From Glaciecola sp. 33A (GTDB lineage: Bacteria > Pseudomonadota > Gammaproteobacteria > Enterobacterales > Alteromonadaceae), in NCBI RefSeq assembly GCF_002836745.1, contig NZ_PJAR01000026.1, positions 39,855-103,854 of the forward strand: a DNA stretch of 64,000 bases, in the 5' to 3' direction. Of this stretch, positions 9,337 to 18,892 are shown in pieces. Position 1 is the first letter of the stretch. Every line of letters begins with the position of its first letter. The notes beneath the pieces were generated by a model. It was not told the DNA's origin, searched no databases, and worked only from the letters and a program-made list of their open reading frames with translations. The translations under genes and the position numbers were made by a program.

Positions 9337-9486
9337 GGCCACATTAATGATGATGCATTAGGTCGATGCCTAGACACACTATATTACTATGGTGTATAGA
9401 AGTTGTATCAAGAGATAGGCGAAGCCGTGGTGACAGAGTTAGGCATAGAAACACATGCCTCACCTATGTTTAAAAAACGTTTGTAA
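9337..9486 (+). pseudogene. IS1634-family-like transposase fragment (DUF4277 N-terminus)
   Basis: The frame reads INDDALGRCLDTLYYYGV, then an in-frame stop, then KLYQEIGEAVVTELGIETHAS, where it breaks off. This is the N-terminal region of DUF4277/IS1634-type transposases. Only about 50 codons survive, and it is joined directly to the IS3 remnant on the other strand. Confidence 0.62.
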
Positions 9487-9983
9487 GGGTAATCAGGTCT
9501 GTATTTACACGTTTAAATATCGACTCAAAATAAGCATTTTCCTTGCTGACCCTAGGGCGACTAAATGACGTTGCAATGCCTATTTGACATAACGTTTCCA
9601 GCATCAAAGAGCCTTTCATTGGTCGACCGTTATCCGAATGTAATAACAAGAGTTTGTACCGTATATTTTTACGTAAATGGGTACGCCGAATAAGTGTGGC
9701 GGCGTGAGCTGCCGACTCTTAAACATGTATTTCCCAGCCCACAATTTCTCAACTAAACACATCCAATATTAAATATAAGTGAAAGTAGAAACCCTTTGCA
9801 GGGCTTGGCAGCCATCTAATATCCTAACTCCACAACTCATTTGGCCCACTAGCACAATGCGCCGAGGATCATTCGTTCTCGACTTCCCCCCATATCTTAT
9901 GAAAGTTTTGTAATAGATATATTACTAGGTGGCCGCATCTTCTTCAGCGCCGACTTTTTTCTTTCGGATGGATAATGTTGCAT
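9487..9983 (-). mobile_element. IS3-family element remnant (orfA start and orfB middle)
   Basis: On the minus strand an ATG at 9983 opens MQHYPSERKKSALKKM, an orfA N-terminus, which soon hits a stop. Downstream, between about 9860 and 9487, another frame reads PNELWS, YLILDVFS, EIVGWEIHV, then LLLHSDNGRPMKGSLMLETL and SFSRPRVSKENAYFESIF, the DDE domain of orfB. Several stops break it, and the region between orfA and orfB is deleted. No terminal repeats were seen. It is inactive. Confidence 0.72.
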
Positions 9984-10285
9984 TGTTACTCCTCAGCCTC
10001 GCATTAACTTTAGAGGTTAAATTTTAAACACGAGAAGTAGTCTGACAGAGAGGGTGACCAATGTACGGCCTCTCGTTTGAGGGAGAATTACCATTTAATA
10101 CGTTACATTCAACTAAATAACTCACTCGAATTTTAACATATGTCGCAAAAGTTCAATACATCGGACTATGAAGTGTTCTAATATTTTTAAAATCACGAGC
10201 AAGAATCGCTTTTTTTAAGCACTAAAAAGTTCGTTTAAACGCATCCGTTACAACAATATTTAAGAACCAAGTAATAGGTAAAACT
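9984..10285 (+). other. Intergenic leader of the oxidase operon
   Basis: No coding sequence seen. It contains the upstream region of the operon that starts at 10286, with an AGG-type ribosome-binding site (AATAGGTAAAACT) before the ATG. A clear promoter could not be singled out. Confidence 0.35.
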
Positions 10286-11425
10286 ATGTCAAATAACAAT
10301 AAGATAGACTTCATTTATTTGTCTGAACAAGACATGATAAAAGCAGGCGTTACCGATATGCATCAGTGTATCGATACTATGGAAGAAATGTTTATTCTTT
10401 TGGAAAAAGGTGATTACCGCATGGCAGGTCCAAACAGCGATTCTCATGGAGCAATGATTACGTTCCCTGAAGTGTCACCTTTTCCTAAAATGCCAAAGCC
10501 TACCGCTGATAGACGTTTAATGGCGATGCCTGCTTATCTTGGAGGAAGCTTTCAAACCTGCGGTGTTAAGTGGTATGGCTCAAATGTAGCAAACCGCGAA
10601 AAAGGACTACCGCGCTCTATTTTAATGTTTACTTTGAGTGATCCAGACACTGCTGCGCCATTAGCCTATATGTCGGCTAATTTGCTGTCGGCCTACCGTA
10701 CAGGTGCCATTCCTGGGGTAGGGGCGCGTTATCTTGCGCGCAAAGACTCTAAAGTAATAGGCCTGTTGGGGCCTGGTGTCATGGCCAAAACGTCGGTTGC
10801 CGCATTTATGGCAGTCTGCTCTAAAATTGATACGATACAAATTAAAGGTCGTGGGCAAAGAAGTCTGGATGATTTTACTAATTGGTTGGGCAAGACGTTT
10901 CCACAAATCTGTAATGTCCATATAGTCGACACCATTGAAGAGGTGGTTCGCGGTTCAGATATTGTTACTTATTGTAACTCTGGTGAAACGGGCGACGCTA
11001 ACACTTATCCAATAGTGGAAAGGGCGTGGGTAAAACCAGGCGCATACTTGGCAATGCCTGCATCATGCCGCTTAGATGAGGGCATGGAACAAGCGGATAT
11101 ACGCAAAGTACTAGACAATACAGGCCTATATGAAGCGTGGCATGAAGAAGTGCCCAAGCCCGCGCACAATCATATTCCATTAATTGGGATACGGTTCATG
11201 GACATGGTAGATGAAAATCTACTGAGTTTGAGCAGTCTAGAAGACCTTGGTGAAATTGTAGCGGGTGCGACACTCGGTCGTCAAAATGATGAAGAAATTA
11301 TTATGCTATCAGTGGGTGGCATGCCGGTCGAAGATGTAGCATGGGCAACCGTTGTATATAGAAATGCGCTTGAAAAAGGGATTGGCGTAAAGTTAAACCT
11401 TTGGGATGACCCCGCATTTTGTTAG
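10286..11425 (+). CDS. Ornithine cyclodeaminase/mu-crystallin family protein (tyramine oxidase subunit B-like)
   Basis: A 379-residue protein of the ornithine cyclodeaminase fold. It has the substrate-loop region KWYGSNVANREKGLPRSI, LLSAYRTGAIPGVGARYL at residue ~131, the nucleotide-binding VIGLLGPGVMAKTSVAAF, and SDIVTYCNSGE. Family members of this size beside DAO-type oxidases have been annotated as tyramine oxidase subunit B, and here a RidA protein and a DAO-type oxidase follow. It may act as an NAD(P)-dependent imine reductase or dehydrogenase, or as an oxidase partner; the sequence does not decide. It is the first gene of a three-gene operon. Confidence 0.75.
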   Translation: MSNNNKIDFIYLSEQDMIKAGVTDMHQCIDTMEEMFILLEKGDYRMAGPNSDSHGAMITFPEVSPFPKMPKPTADRRLMAMPAYLGGSFQTCGVKWYGSNVANREKGLPRSILMFTLSDPDTAAPLAYMSANLLSAYRTGAIPGVGARYLARKDSKVIGLLGPGVMAKTSVAAFMAVCSKIDTIQIKGRGQRSLDDFTNWLGKTFPQICNVHIVDTIEEVVRGSDIVTYCNSGETGDANTYPIVERAWVKPGAYLAMPASCRLDEGMEQADIRKVLDNTGLYEAWHEEVPKPAHNHIPLIGIRFMDMVDENLLSLSSLEDLGEIVAGATLGRQNDEEIIMLSVGGMPVEDVAWATVVYRNALEKGIGVKLNLWDDPAFC

Positions 11426-11463
11426 GCGCGTTATTATCAATAGTCAACACGAGGTAACATACA

Positions 11464-11889
11464 GTGACTCAACTATTAAAATTAAAAACAGGTTCTAAGT
11501 TTGAAGAGATTGGCAGCTATTCGAGAGCGGTAGCGGTTGATAACTGGATTTATGTTTCTAACACGGCAGGCCGTAATCCAGACACCGGTGAAATTCCAGA
11601 AGACGCATTAGAGCAAACCGAACAAGTGTTTAGAAATTGTGAAAAGGCGCTAGCGGCAGTAGATTCCTCGTTGTCAGACGTAATAGTGTCTCGTGTTTTT
11701 ATACAATCACCAGATGATGTGCATGCGGTTATGACTTTTGTTGGGCACAAGTTTAAGGGCATTGACCCTGCGAGCACAGTTATCTGTCCGCCGCTTGGTT
11801 CAACGGTTTACAAAGTAGAAATTGAAGTCACGGCTTATCGTGGAGCGGCGCAAGCAAAAACAACATATATAAACACAACAAAAGCATAG
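11464..11889 (+). CDS. RidA-family protein (Rid/YER057c/UK114)
   Basis: A 141-residue member of the RidA superfamily, with the typical AVAVDNWIYVSNTAGRNPDTGE start and the later DVIVSRVFIQSP segment. The start is GTG at 11464 behind GAGGTAAC. RidA-like proteins hydrolyse reactive enamines and imines formed by PLP enzymes or amine oxidases. Lying between an ornithine-cyclodeaminase-like gene and a flavin amine oxidase, its natural role would be to release ammonia from the imine product. The Arg that defines true RidA deaminases is usually near residue 105; here the region reads IDPASTVICPPLG, so it is probably one of the Rid subfamilies without that residue. Confidence 0.82.
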   Translation: MTQLLKLKTGSKFEEIGSYSRAVAVDNWIYVSNTAGRNPDTGEIPEDALEQTEQVFRNCEKALAAVDSSLSDVIVSRVFIQSPDDVHAVMTFVGHKFKGIDPASTVICPPLGSTVYKVEIEVTAYRGAAQAKTTYINTTKA

Positions 11890-11940
11890 AACGAGCTTGA
11901 AACGCTAAAGACATATCTTTGTAAATAGATTAGGAATGCT

Positions 11941-13233
11941 ATGACTAAAACACTACAGTTAATCAACACCGAAAGCACACTACCTGCGGCCACAACAGTT
12001 GTTATCATTGGTGGTGGCATTGTGGGTGTGTCGGCAGCCTTAAGTTTAGCAGAGCGCAATATTCCTGTAGTACTGCTTGAAAAAGGGCATATTGCAGGTG
12101 AACAATCTTCACGAAACTTAGGCTGGATACGCAAAACTAGTCGTCACATTGATGATATTCCGTTGGCTATAGCGGCTGATCAACTTTGGGCTGACATGGC
12201 TAAACGAGTAGGCAAAGACGTCGGCTATAAGCAGACAGGCATAATGTTTTTAGCGCAAAATGAAGCACAGCTGGCAACGCATGAAGCATGGTTAGAATCG
12301 GTTAAATCATTATCATTGGGTTCAAAAATGCTCAGTGCTCAAGAAATAAATGAGTATGCACCGCGCGGGGCAGGCAGCTGGGCTGGGGGTGTTTATACCC
12401 CATCTGATGGAAAAGCGGAGCCTCATTTGGCTGCAACCGCTATTGCTAATGCAGCAATTAATAGAGGCGCTAAAATAATTCAAAATTGTGCGGTAAGGAG
12501 CGTAATTACCGCCGGTGGCAAAGTGAGTGGCGTAATGACCGAGCAAGGTGAAATTCGTTGTGAACAAGTGCTGCTTGCAGGGGGAGTATGGTCACGCCGC
12601 TTTTTAGGCAACTTAGGCATAAGTTATCCTACGCTGCCGCTAATTTGCTCGGCACTTCGCACAAAACCTCTCGACGGCCCAACAGATATAGCAATTGGCG
12701 GGCCTAACTTCTCATTTAGAAAACACGATGATGGTGGTTATATTATTACTCAGCGTGCTAGGCTAGAGGCTCCATTATCGTTAGACCATTTATTAGTGGG
12801 ACACCGCTACCTGAAGCAGTTACGTACCCAAGGTGGTGCCTTAGATGTGTCTTTAAGTCGATACTTTTTGGATGATCTGGCTCTTAAGCGAAAGTGGAGA
12901 AATGATCAAATTTCACCATTTGAAAAAGTAAGAACGCTTAACCCCGATGCAAATCAAAGCATCGTTGACGAAGCATTGACCAACCTTCGGGAAGTATGGC
13001 CATTGTTTGAAGAGGTAGAAATAGCAGAAACATGGGCAGGTCTTATGGACATTACGCCCGACTCAAACCCTGTGATTGATAGAATAGATGCGGTAGACGG
13101 CTTAACAGTAGCTATTGGGTTCTCTGGGCATGGTTTTGGTACAGGCCCTGCCGCAGGAGCACTTGCTGCAGATCTTGTGACTAACGCTTCACCGCTCGTC
13201 AACCCTTCGGTGTATAGATTTGACCGATTTTAA
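11941..13233 (+). CDS. DAO-type FAD-dependent amine/amino-acid oxidoreductase
   Basis: A 430-residue protein with the FAD motif VVIIGGGIVGVSAALSLAER at residue ~20, then EQSSRNLGWIRKTSRH, VLLAGGVWSRRFLGNLGI near 210, and the C-terminal GFSGHGFGTGPAAGALAADL that closes over FAD. This is the glycine oxidase/DadA group, which oxidises amines or D-amino acids to imines. It lacks a signal peptide. The operon with RidA and a cyclodeaminase-type protein suggests an oxidase for an aromatic or aliphatic amine. The substrate is inferred only from relatives. Confidence 0.83.
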   Translation: MTKTLQLINTESTLPAATTVVIIGGGIVGVSAALSLAERNIPVVLLEKGHIAGEQSSRNLGWIRKTSRHIDDIPLAIAADQLWADMAKRVGKDVGYKQTGIMFLAQNEAQLATHEAWLESVKSLSLGSKMLSAQEINEYAPRGAGSWAGGVYTPSDGKAEPHLAATAIANAAINRGAKIIQNCAVRSVITAGGKVSGVMTEQGEIRCEQVLLAGGVWSRRFLGNLGISYPTLPLICSALRTKPLDGPTDIAIGGPNFSFRKHDDGGYIITQRARLEAPLSLDHLLVGHRYLKQLRTQGGALDVSLSRYFLDDLALKRKWRNDQISPFEKVRTLNPDANQSIVDEALTNLREVWPLFEEVEIAETWAGLMDITPDSNPVIDRIDAVDGLTVAIGFSGHGFGTGPAAGALAADLVTNASPLVNPSVYRFDRF

Positions 13234-13339
13234 GCTGTGTAGTTCGTTTAAATTGAAGAAGTGAATACTCAGGGCCTAAATTGTTATTGACTGAAATGCA
13301 AATGTTGCTAGCCTTGAAAATCTATAGGCACCATCCGAG

Positions 13340-13850
13340 ACAGTCATTTTTATTTTTTACCAAACAGCATCATTAAGACCTTGCTAAAATTCACGAACGT
13401 GAGGAACATCAAATTTTGTTTTTGATAGCTGCGCTTCACTGACCCCACAATCGCGTCTAGCTCAATTACTCTATCTTTATCTATTAACATAGACGTTTTG
13501 CTTGGTGTAAAGTTTTTAATAAGGTCAAACGAGTAATCAATATCTTACTGAGTTAACACTGTACCATCATGAAGCGCTGCGGCAGTGCTTTTTGGCATCG
13601 TCTTTAGTGGCATGACGGCAAAGGTGTGATTGTGAGTGAGTTCAAAAGTATCAAGTCCAGTTGTGGCTGATAGAGCATGAATAACGCTGTTAATTAACCG
13701 CTTTCTACATAACCCTACGTGAATTTTTGCGCCTAATGCAAACCGAATATTAACAAGCGCTAAATACTGAGAAAACGTAGTTATTTGCTCAGGCATGGGT
13801 TGAGCAACTTTTAGCTGAGGCCATGGCCCATAAGTTTATCTTGGCGATCT
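13340..13850 (-). pseudogene. 2-dehydropantoate 2-reductase-like pseudogene, C-terminal half
   Basis: On the minus strand the frame at 13796-13545 reads KRLINSVIHALSATTGLDTF, then one stop, then (same frame) DYSFDLIKNFTPSKTSMLID and KDRVIELDAIVGSVSEAQLS before another stop near 13390. The order KLxxN...ALxALTG...SMxxDxxxGRxxELDAIxG is that of the C-terminal domain of ketopantoate reductases (ApbA/PanE family). The NADP-binding half is absent, and at least two stops are in frame, so it is dead. Confidence 0.55.
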
Positions 13851-13859
13851 TGGTAGAGA

Positions 13860-14520
13860 CTATTTCACGAGGCTTGATTATCGCGCTGGCAAGTTTGGGA
13901 ACGAAAATTTGAACAAGCATTTCATGCTTATGCTCAAGAGGTTTGAAGCGTTATAGCTTGCACTTCTGCTGCGTTTCCGGGAATCTTTAGTAGTAGGCGA
14001 GACGAGATGATAACTTTATTAGAGCGGACTAAATATTGAGGCGCACTAAAAGCAATGGCGTGCTATTTTTTAAAGGCACTCTGAATTATATTATCAAATC
14101 TAAACAATTTAGTGTCTCATTAGATGGGATTTTGAAGGGGTCGCAAAACACTAGAGCTGCAGAAGTTAAAAAAACTCAAGCCGAACAATCCCAAGAGGAT
14201 GGGCGCAATGCGTAATTAATTTTCAGTATGACCAAAAATCTTTATTATTGAGTGACGGTCTTGCATGGTGTGGTTCTGATTACGCGGCTACTGTGGATGA
14301 AGCTGCGTTTAAAAATTCAGAACATTAGACGATTAAAAGAATATTAACGTTGCAGAAATGTCTGCAACCTCGATGCACATAATGGTGAAACCTTTTTGAC
14401 CAAGGGTTTATAAAATAGGCCCTAGGAATATCAAAAAGCTGATTCTGATAACAGCACAGTGCGCATCAATATATTTGTTCATTTAATGGACGAGGGGCCG
14501 CAGCCAGAGTTATAAACGAT
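13860..14520. other. Degenerate non-coding stretch
   Basis: No intact gene. Short plus-strand open pieces such as LSDGLAWCGSDYAATVDEAA (about 14240-14310) look like decayed coding sequence, but I do not recognise the family. The whole stretch continues the series of broken genes on either side. Confidence 0.3.
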
Positions 14521-14530
14521 GAAGTGAAGT

Positions 14531-14935
14531 TACCCTAAGACATTATCAGCCACTTCTTTTTCAGCTGCGTTGGTTACAGCCGAAGCGTTATTAAGCAACA
14601 TATCTTGCGGCGCGTTGCCGCCCAACCATATATTTTTACTAGCAAACCATAATGCCGTTTTGATTTTTTATCATGAAAGCATTTTAGTACGCTTGAAACT
14701 ATCTGTAGAGGTTTGCCATCGTCCCCGAAAATATATTTTGGGAATAGATCTTTATTACCATTGGTAATAGCAAAAATCCTCTTACTTTTTTACCACCGGT
14801 TAGGCAGGGCTGAGGCATTTATATTCGTTGAACCAGCACGTCTACTGACTTCCTCTGCGGTAAGCCAAGTGGCTGCTTCTAATAATTTATCACGCAAATG
14901 ACTAGGATCAGAAAACACAAGGTTGATAAAGTGTT
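14531..14935 (-). pseudogene. Small regulator/antitoxin-like protein (DUF2384/ParS-like), broken
   Basis: Reading the minus strand: FSDPSHLRDKLLEAATWLTA, EEVSRRAGSTNINASALPNR, W, a TAA, then KSKRIFAITNGNKDLFPKYI, FASKNIWLGGNAPQDMLLNN and a natural stop at 14531. The layout (helix-turn-helix-like start, IFAI...FPxY segment, then WLGGxxPxDLL) resembles small proteins with a ParS/MbcA-type C-terminus. The in-frame stop after ALPNRW and lack of a start make it a pseudogene. The family name is tentative. Confidence 0.45.
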
Positions 14936-15149
14936 TTTACTATTCCTTTTTCCCTGTGTCTTCCGACTGGTCTCTTTCACGTTTACTTCGTTGCCCGATT
15001 TGTAGCTGAACACGATATTTAGAATATGTTGGTCGCGTATGATGCAGCATGCAGAAATGCAAAACGATTTAGGCTAAAATTTGCTGATTGATACATAGTT
15101 TAACATCGCTATGTCATTGTCAGCCTTACCTAGCATACTTTGTCTTCTA

Positions 15150-15536
15150 AGAGGTACTCGATTAATTTCGTGTTGGCCCTATCGAAGGGCGTATTCAGCG
15201 GCGCTGAAAAAACATCTCTCAGTAAAGCGTACTTTAAATCAACCACCACAAGTTGTTTCGTTAGCAGCAGTGGCTCATAGTCGCGTTTTATATCAACAAT
15301 TTTGTTTTAACTGTCACGGCGACACAGCTGTTTCAGGAGCTGTTCTACCTGACCTCCGTTACAGTCCTTTCAATTTATATACAGGTGCTTGGCATCAGGT
15401 TGTGATCGATGGTGTTTTATCTTCTAAGGGAATGGTGTCATTTAAGCCGGTGTTTAGTGAAAATGATTCCGAAGATATAAGAAGTTATGTCATAAAAAGA
15501 GAACATGATAAATTAGTTAAAATTGGTAGCAATTAA
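15150..15536 (+). pseudogene. PQQ-dependent alcohol dehydrogenase, only the cytochrome c domain left
   Basis: The frame ending at 15536 has RVLYQQFCFNCHGDTAVSGA with the heme motif CFNCH, then VLPDLRYSPFN, HQVVIDGVLSSKGMVSFKPV and DIRSYVIKREHD. This matches the C-terminal heme domain of quinohaemoprotein alcohol dehydrogenases. The large PQQ propeller that should precede it is missing, and the upstream sequence seems to shift frame near 15190. No signal peptide is present, so no functional cytochrome is expected. Confidence 0.7.
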
Positions 15537-15703
15537 GAGGATTCATATGGCCGCTGATAGGCCGAATTGTATTTCACAATTCAGCCATTATTGATTCTTT
15601 AATAACGTCATTAGACATGTTTCCGAATTTTCCATAACGAATAAAGAATCAGATTTCCTGCTGTCGGCAGCGCATTTTTTTGTGTGCTTTATCAATAAAA
15701 TCG

Positions 15704-15995
15704 ATGTTAGTATTTTTAGTTTATAGTCCCAGTAAAGATGAAAACCCAGCTAGATTTAAAAAACATTTTGCAATGTTCAATTGAGAACGCGTAAACGCTT
15801 CATCTAAAAATCAGTCTATAGACTGTCAACAAATCTTTGGAAGTTTTGGTTACTTTAATAATCGCTTTTTCACCGCTATTAGTTAATTTGACAGTTTATA
15901 TTTTCGGCAACCATTAAACAGATAATGCTGGAATCCAAAATTTTTTGCAGCTGGTTTGGACTCATTTGGTCTACCAGTACTTCTTCATTTATTTC
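15704..15995 (+). pseudogene. EthD-like small protein, degenerate
   Basis: An ATG at about 15704 opens MLVFLVYSPSKDENPARFKK and HFAMFN, then stops. It resembles the start of EthD-type dimeric alpha-beta barrel proteins (LVxxYxPKDxxxFxxHY). Later pieces in shifted frames could be the rest. A similar stretch of sequence occurs at about 22155-22225. The call is weak. Confidence 0.28.
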
Positions 15996-16118
15996 CATAT
16001 TATATCTGACGGTGATTAGACACCTTCATTACCTTTTTGAATATTTTATAAATGTAATGAAATGAATTTAAAAAGCTCTGTTGTTCAAAAATATAGCAAA
16101 GTATTAGTGAAATATTAC

Positions 16119-16147
16119 TTGACAGATAACGTAAAAAATCATACAAA
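16119..16147 (+). promoter_or_regulatory. Shared promoter/operator before TonB receptor
   Basis: TTGACA and TACAAA with exactly 17 bases between; ACGTAAAAAATCATACAAAT covers the spacer and -10. It is 55 bases upstream of the receptor ATG and matches the sites at 8804 and 22561. Confidence 0.68.
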
Positions 16148-16202
16148 TTGTCTGGGAGCACCAGAAACATAATAAAAAAACATAATAAACGGAGCATAGA
16201 AT

Positions 16203-18515
16203 ATGAATAACAATGGTAAACCAAACATAATAAATCGAACCATATTTAATATGCGTTACACTGCAATAATAGCAGTAATGTCTGCTATTGCATTGGCACC
16301 TGTTCATGCTCAAGAAAGTACTTCAGATACTGCCAGTGCAGAAAAGAAATCTGGAATTGATGCGATGATGGAAAGAATACAAGTAACAGCAAGGAAAAGA
16401 GAGGAGAGTTTGCAAGAAGCTCCTTTGTCGGTGACCGCTTTTTCTGGAGATGGTCTCGAGGCCAGAGGAATTGAAAATATTTCAGAAGTGGGCAGCGTAA
16501 CACCTAACCTTACTTATCAAAATAGTCCTGGCGCTGGAGGCTCATCATCTGTAGCGTCGGTGTACATTCGCGGTGTTGGTCAGCGTGACTTTTTAGGCAC
16601 AATCGACAACGGTGTTGGCTTTTATATCGATGGTGTATACATTGCCAGAACTGTTGGTGCCCTTGTTGATTTACTTGATGTTGATCGTGTTGAAGTATTA
16701 CGAGGTCCTCAAGGCACGTTATTTGGTCGAAATAGTGTAGGTGGAGCAGTTGCGATTTATAGCAAAAAACCAACAGATTCATTTGAGGGCTATATTGACG
16801 CCACGGTCGGTACTGATTCATTGGCTAAGCTCAAGGTATCTGTAAATGGTGCTCTTAGCGATACTTTATTTGGTAACTTCTCTGCTCTAACCGCAACCCA
16901 AGATGGTTATGTCAAGCGCCCTGCTGGAGGTGATTTAGGTGATGATGACAAGGTGGCTTTGCGGGGTTCACTTCTGTGGGAAGCGTCCGATGACGTAGAA
17001 GTAATGCTAACGCTTGACCACAGTACCGAAAATGAGAATGGCCCAGCATTTCAATTGACTGACTCAGGTACGATGGTTGCTGGATCGTTTGCCGGATTTT
17101 ATGACAATGTATTACAAGGCGCAACATGCGGTTTCCCGGGTGGTTTTACTTCTACTGATCCTATTTGTTACAACAACCAATACGTGAGCGAAGGCGAGAA
17201 TTTAGGCACTGCCCCTACATATTCTGATACTACCGCTTGGGGTTCTAATTTGCAGATTACTTGGGATATTCACGACAATTTGCAGTTAAAATCTATCACA
17301 GCTTACCGCGATTTAGACGCAGAGTTTGCTAAAGACTCTGATGGTTCACCGTTAACAATTGTGCATTTCTTTGATTCTTTTGAAGCGTCTCAGTTTACTC
17401 AAGAAATCCAACTCTTGGGCGCAACAAAAGATGAAAAATTGAATTGGGTTGCAGGGATATACTATTTTGATGAAAAAGGTAATAACCGAAATAATCTTAA
17501 TTTTGCGATTGCTAACTTTGACAGTGATAATGATTTTACCACGACTAGTTCAGCCATTTATGCACAAGCTACCTATAGCGTTACTGAAAAATTAGACGCG
17601 ACCGTAGGTCTGAGATATTCAGATGAAGAAAAAACGTTTGATCCAACTCAAGTAGTAATAAGCAGCAATATTGGTCTCACTCCAGGTACGCTTCTTCTGC
17701 CCCTTGGTTTAAATAAGGCAGATACCCAAGAAATAACTCCAATGATTAACGTTGCTTACGAAGCTAATGATGAGCTAATGGTATATGCATCTTATTCTGA
17801 AGGGTTTCGCTCAGGTGGGTTCGTGCAACGTATTTTTCCTGCTTTGCAAACTGTTCCTTCTTTTGGACCTGAATACGTTAAATCATACGAAACTGGTTTT
17901 AAATACGATAGCGGTGACAAACCTTTCACGGTAAATGGTGCTATTTATTCGATGGATTATACAGACATTCAAGTAAGAACACAGAATCCTGGTTTTGTCG
18001 GATTTTTTGAAGCAAATGTAGGTAGTGCAGAGATTTCAGGATTTGAGCTTGAATCCAAATTAGCATTTGCGGACTATTGGTTTATTGAAGCAGCTGTAGG
18101 ATACACTGATGCTAAATATACCAATATCGACGTGGCACCACCATTAAGTGCAGTTGTTACCGTTGATAGCAAGTTTGACCACGTACCAGAATGGTCTGGA
18201 AATATCAGTTTGGCAAGAGACATTGAATTTGCAAACGGGTCATTCTTTACCGGCAGATTCAGTGCTAATTATCACACTGAATATTTTAATAATCCAGATA
18301 ATTCTCTCGGTATAATTACGCCAGAAGTGACTCTTTTAGACTTAACCGCTCTATGGCGCTCACCTGACGAGACTTATGGTGTTGACTTTGGACTCAAGAA
18401 TCTAACCGATGAACAATATATTACCGCAGGTTATGAGTCTAACGTTGGTATTACTGAAGTCATTAGAGAGCGAGGTCGTCAATGGTATGTTTCTTTTAGA
18501 TATAGTTTCTACTAG
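16203..18515 (+). CDS. TonB-dependent outer membrane receptor
   Basis: A 770-residue receptor. A signal peptide ends near APVHAQE (an internal Met at 16251 could also serve, but GGAG lies 8 bases before 16203). The TonB box region RIQVTARKREESLQEAPLSV is followed by the plug (VYIRGVGQRDF, DRVEVLRGPQGTLFGRNSVG) and the barrel, ending in the terminal aromatic WYVSFRYSFY. This OMR type with the KREESLQ start is common in marine bacteria and often takes up plant- or aromatic-derived compounds, not only iron chelates. The setting among catabolic genes and the shared promoter favour a substrate-uptake role. It is monocistronic. Confidence 0.9.
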   Translation: MNNNGKPNIINRTIFNMRYTAIIAVMSAIALAPVHAQESTSDTASAEKKSGIDAMMERIQVTARKREESLQEAPLSVTAFSGDGLEARGIENISEVGSVTPNLTYQNSPGAGGSSSVASVYIRGVGQRDFLGTIDNGVGFYIDGVYIARTVGALVDLLDVDRVEVLRGPQGTLFGRNSVGGAVAIYSKKPTDSFEGYIDATVGTDSLAKLKVSVNGALSDTLFGNFSALTATQDGYVKRPAGGDLGDDDKVALRGSLLWEASDDVEVMLTLDHSTENENGPAFQLTDSGTMVAGSFAGFYDNVLQGATCGFPGGFTSTDPICYNNQYVSEGENLGTAPTYSDTTAWGSNLQITWDIHDNLQLKSITAYRDLDAEFAKDSDGSPLTIVHFFDSFEASQFTQEIQLLGATKDEKLNWVAGIYYFDEKGNNRNNLNFAIANFDSDNDFTTTSSAIYAQATYSVTEKLDATVGLRYSDEEKTFDPTQVVISSNIGLTPGTLLLPLGLNKADTQEITPMINVAYEANDELMVYASYSEGFRSGGFVQRIFPALQTVPSFGPEYVKSYETGFKYDSGDKPFTVNGAIYSMDYTDIQVRTQNPGFVGFFEANVGSAEISGFELESKLAFADYWFIEAAVGYTDAKYTNIDVAPPLSAVVTVDSKFDHVPEWSGNISLARDIEFANGSFFTGRFSANYHTEYFNNPDNSLGIITPEVTLLDLTALWRSPDETYGVDFGLKNLTDEQYITAGYESNVGITEVIRERGRQWYVSFRYSFY

Positions 18516-18527
18516 GTAACCTAAGTT

Positions 18528-18568
18528 GTTAAGAGGGGCATTTGGTTATGTCGAATGCTTCTCTCAAC
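18528..18568 (+). terminator. Probable terminator after receptor
   Basis: An imperfect 16-bp stem (GTTAAGAGGGGCATTT paired with GAATGCTTCTCTCAAC, with G-U pairs) just after the stop at 18515. It is followed by a modest T-rich stretch. Confidence 0.5.
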
Positions 18569-18892
18569 TTTCCGCATTTTTAGCGTAAGCTAAATTGCTA
18601 ACGAGTAGAAAAATATGAAAAAAAGTCATTTTATTCACTCTTTTTAGTATATTTTGGTCCATTTAAAGTCGTCTAAATTTACATTGTAGTCGTGCTAATT
18701 CGATTATTTTTGACGGTTTTAGACTTATTCAATATCATATTAATCTCTTTTTTCGCATTATTTGTCAGTGAACAATTGCAGGTTAGTCCCAACAGTTTGG
18801 TTGCTGATTTTCAGTGTCATACTGGCGAGTATAATGATGAAGCGGTTAATATTTAATTGGATTATTTAATAAAAACCAAAGAGAAAGTAAAT

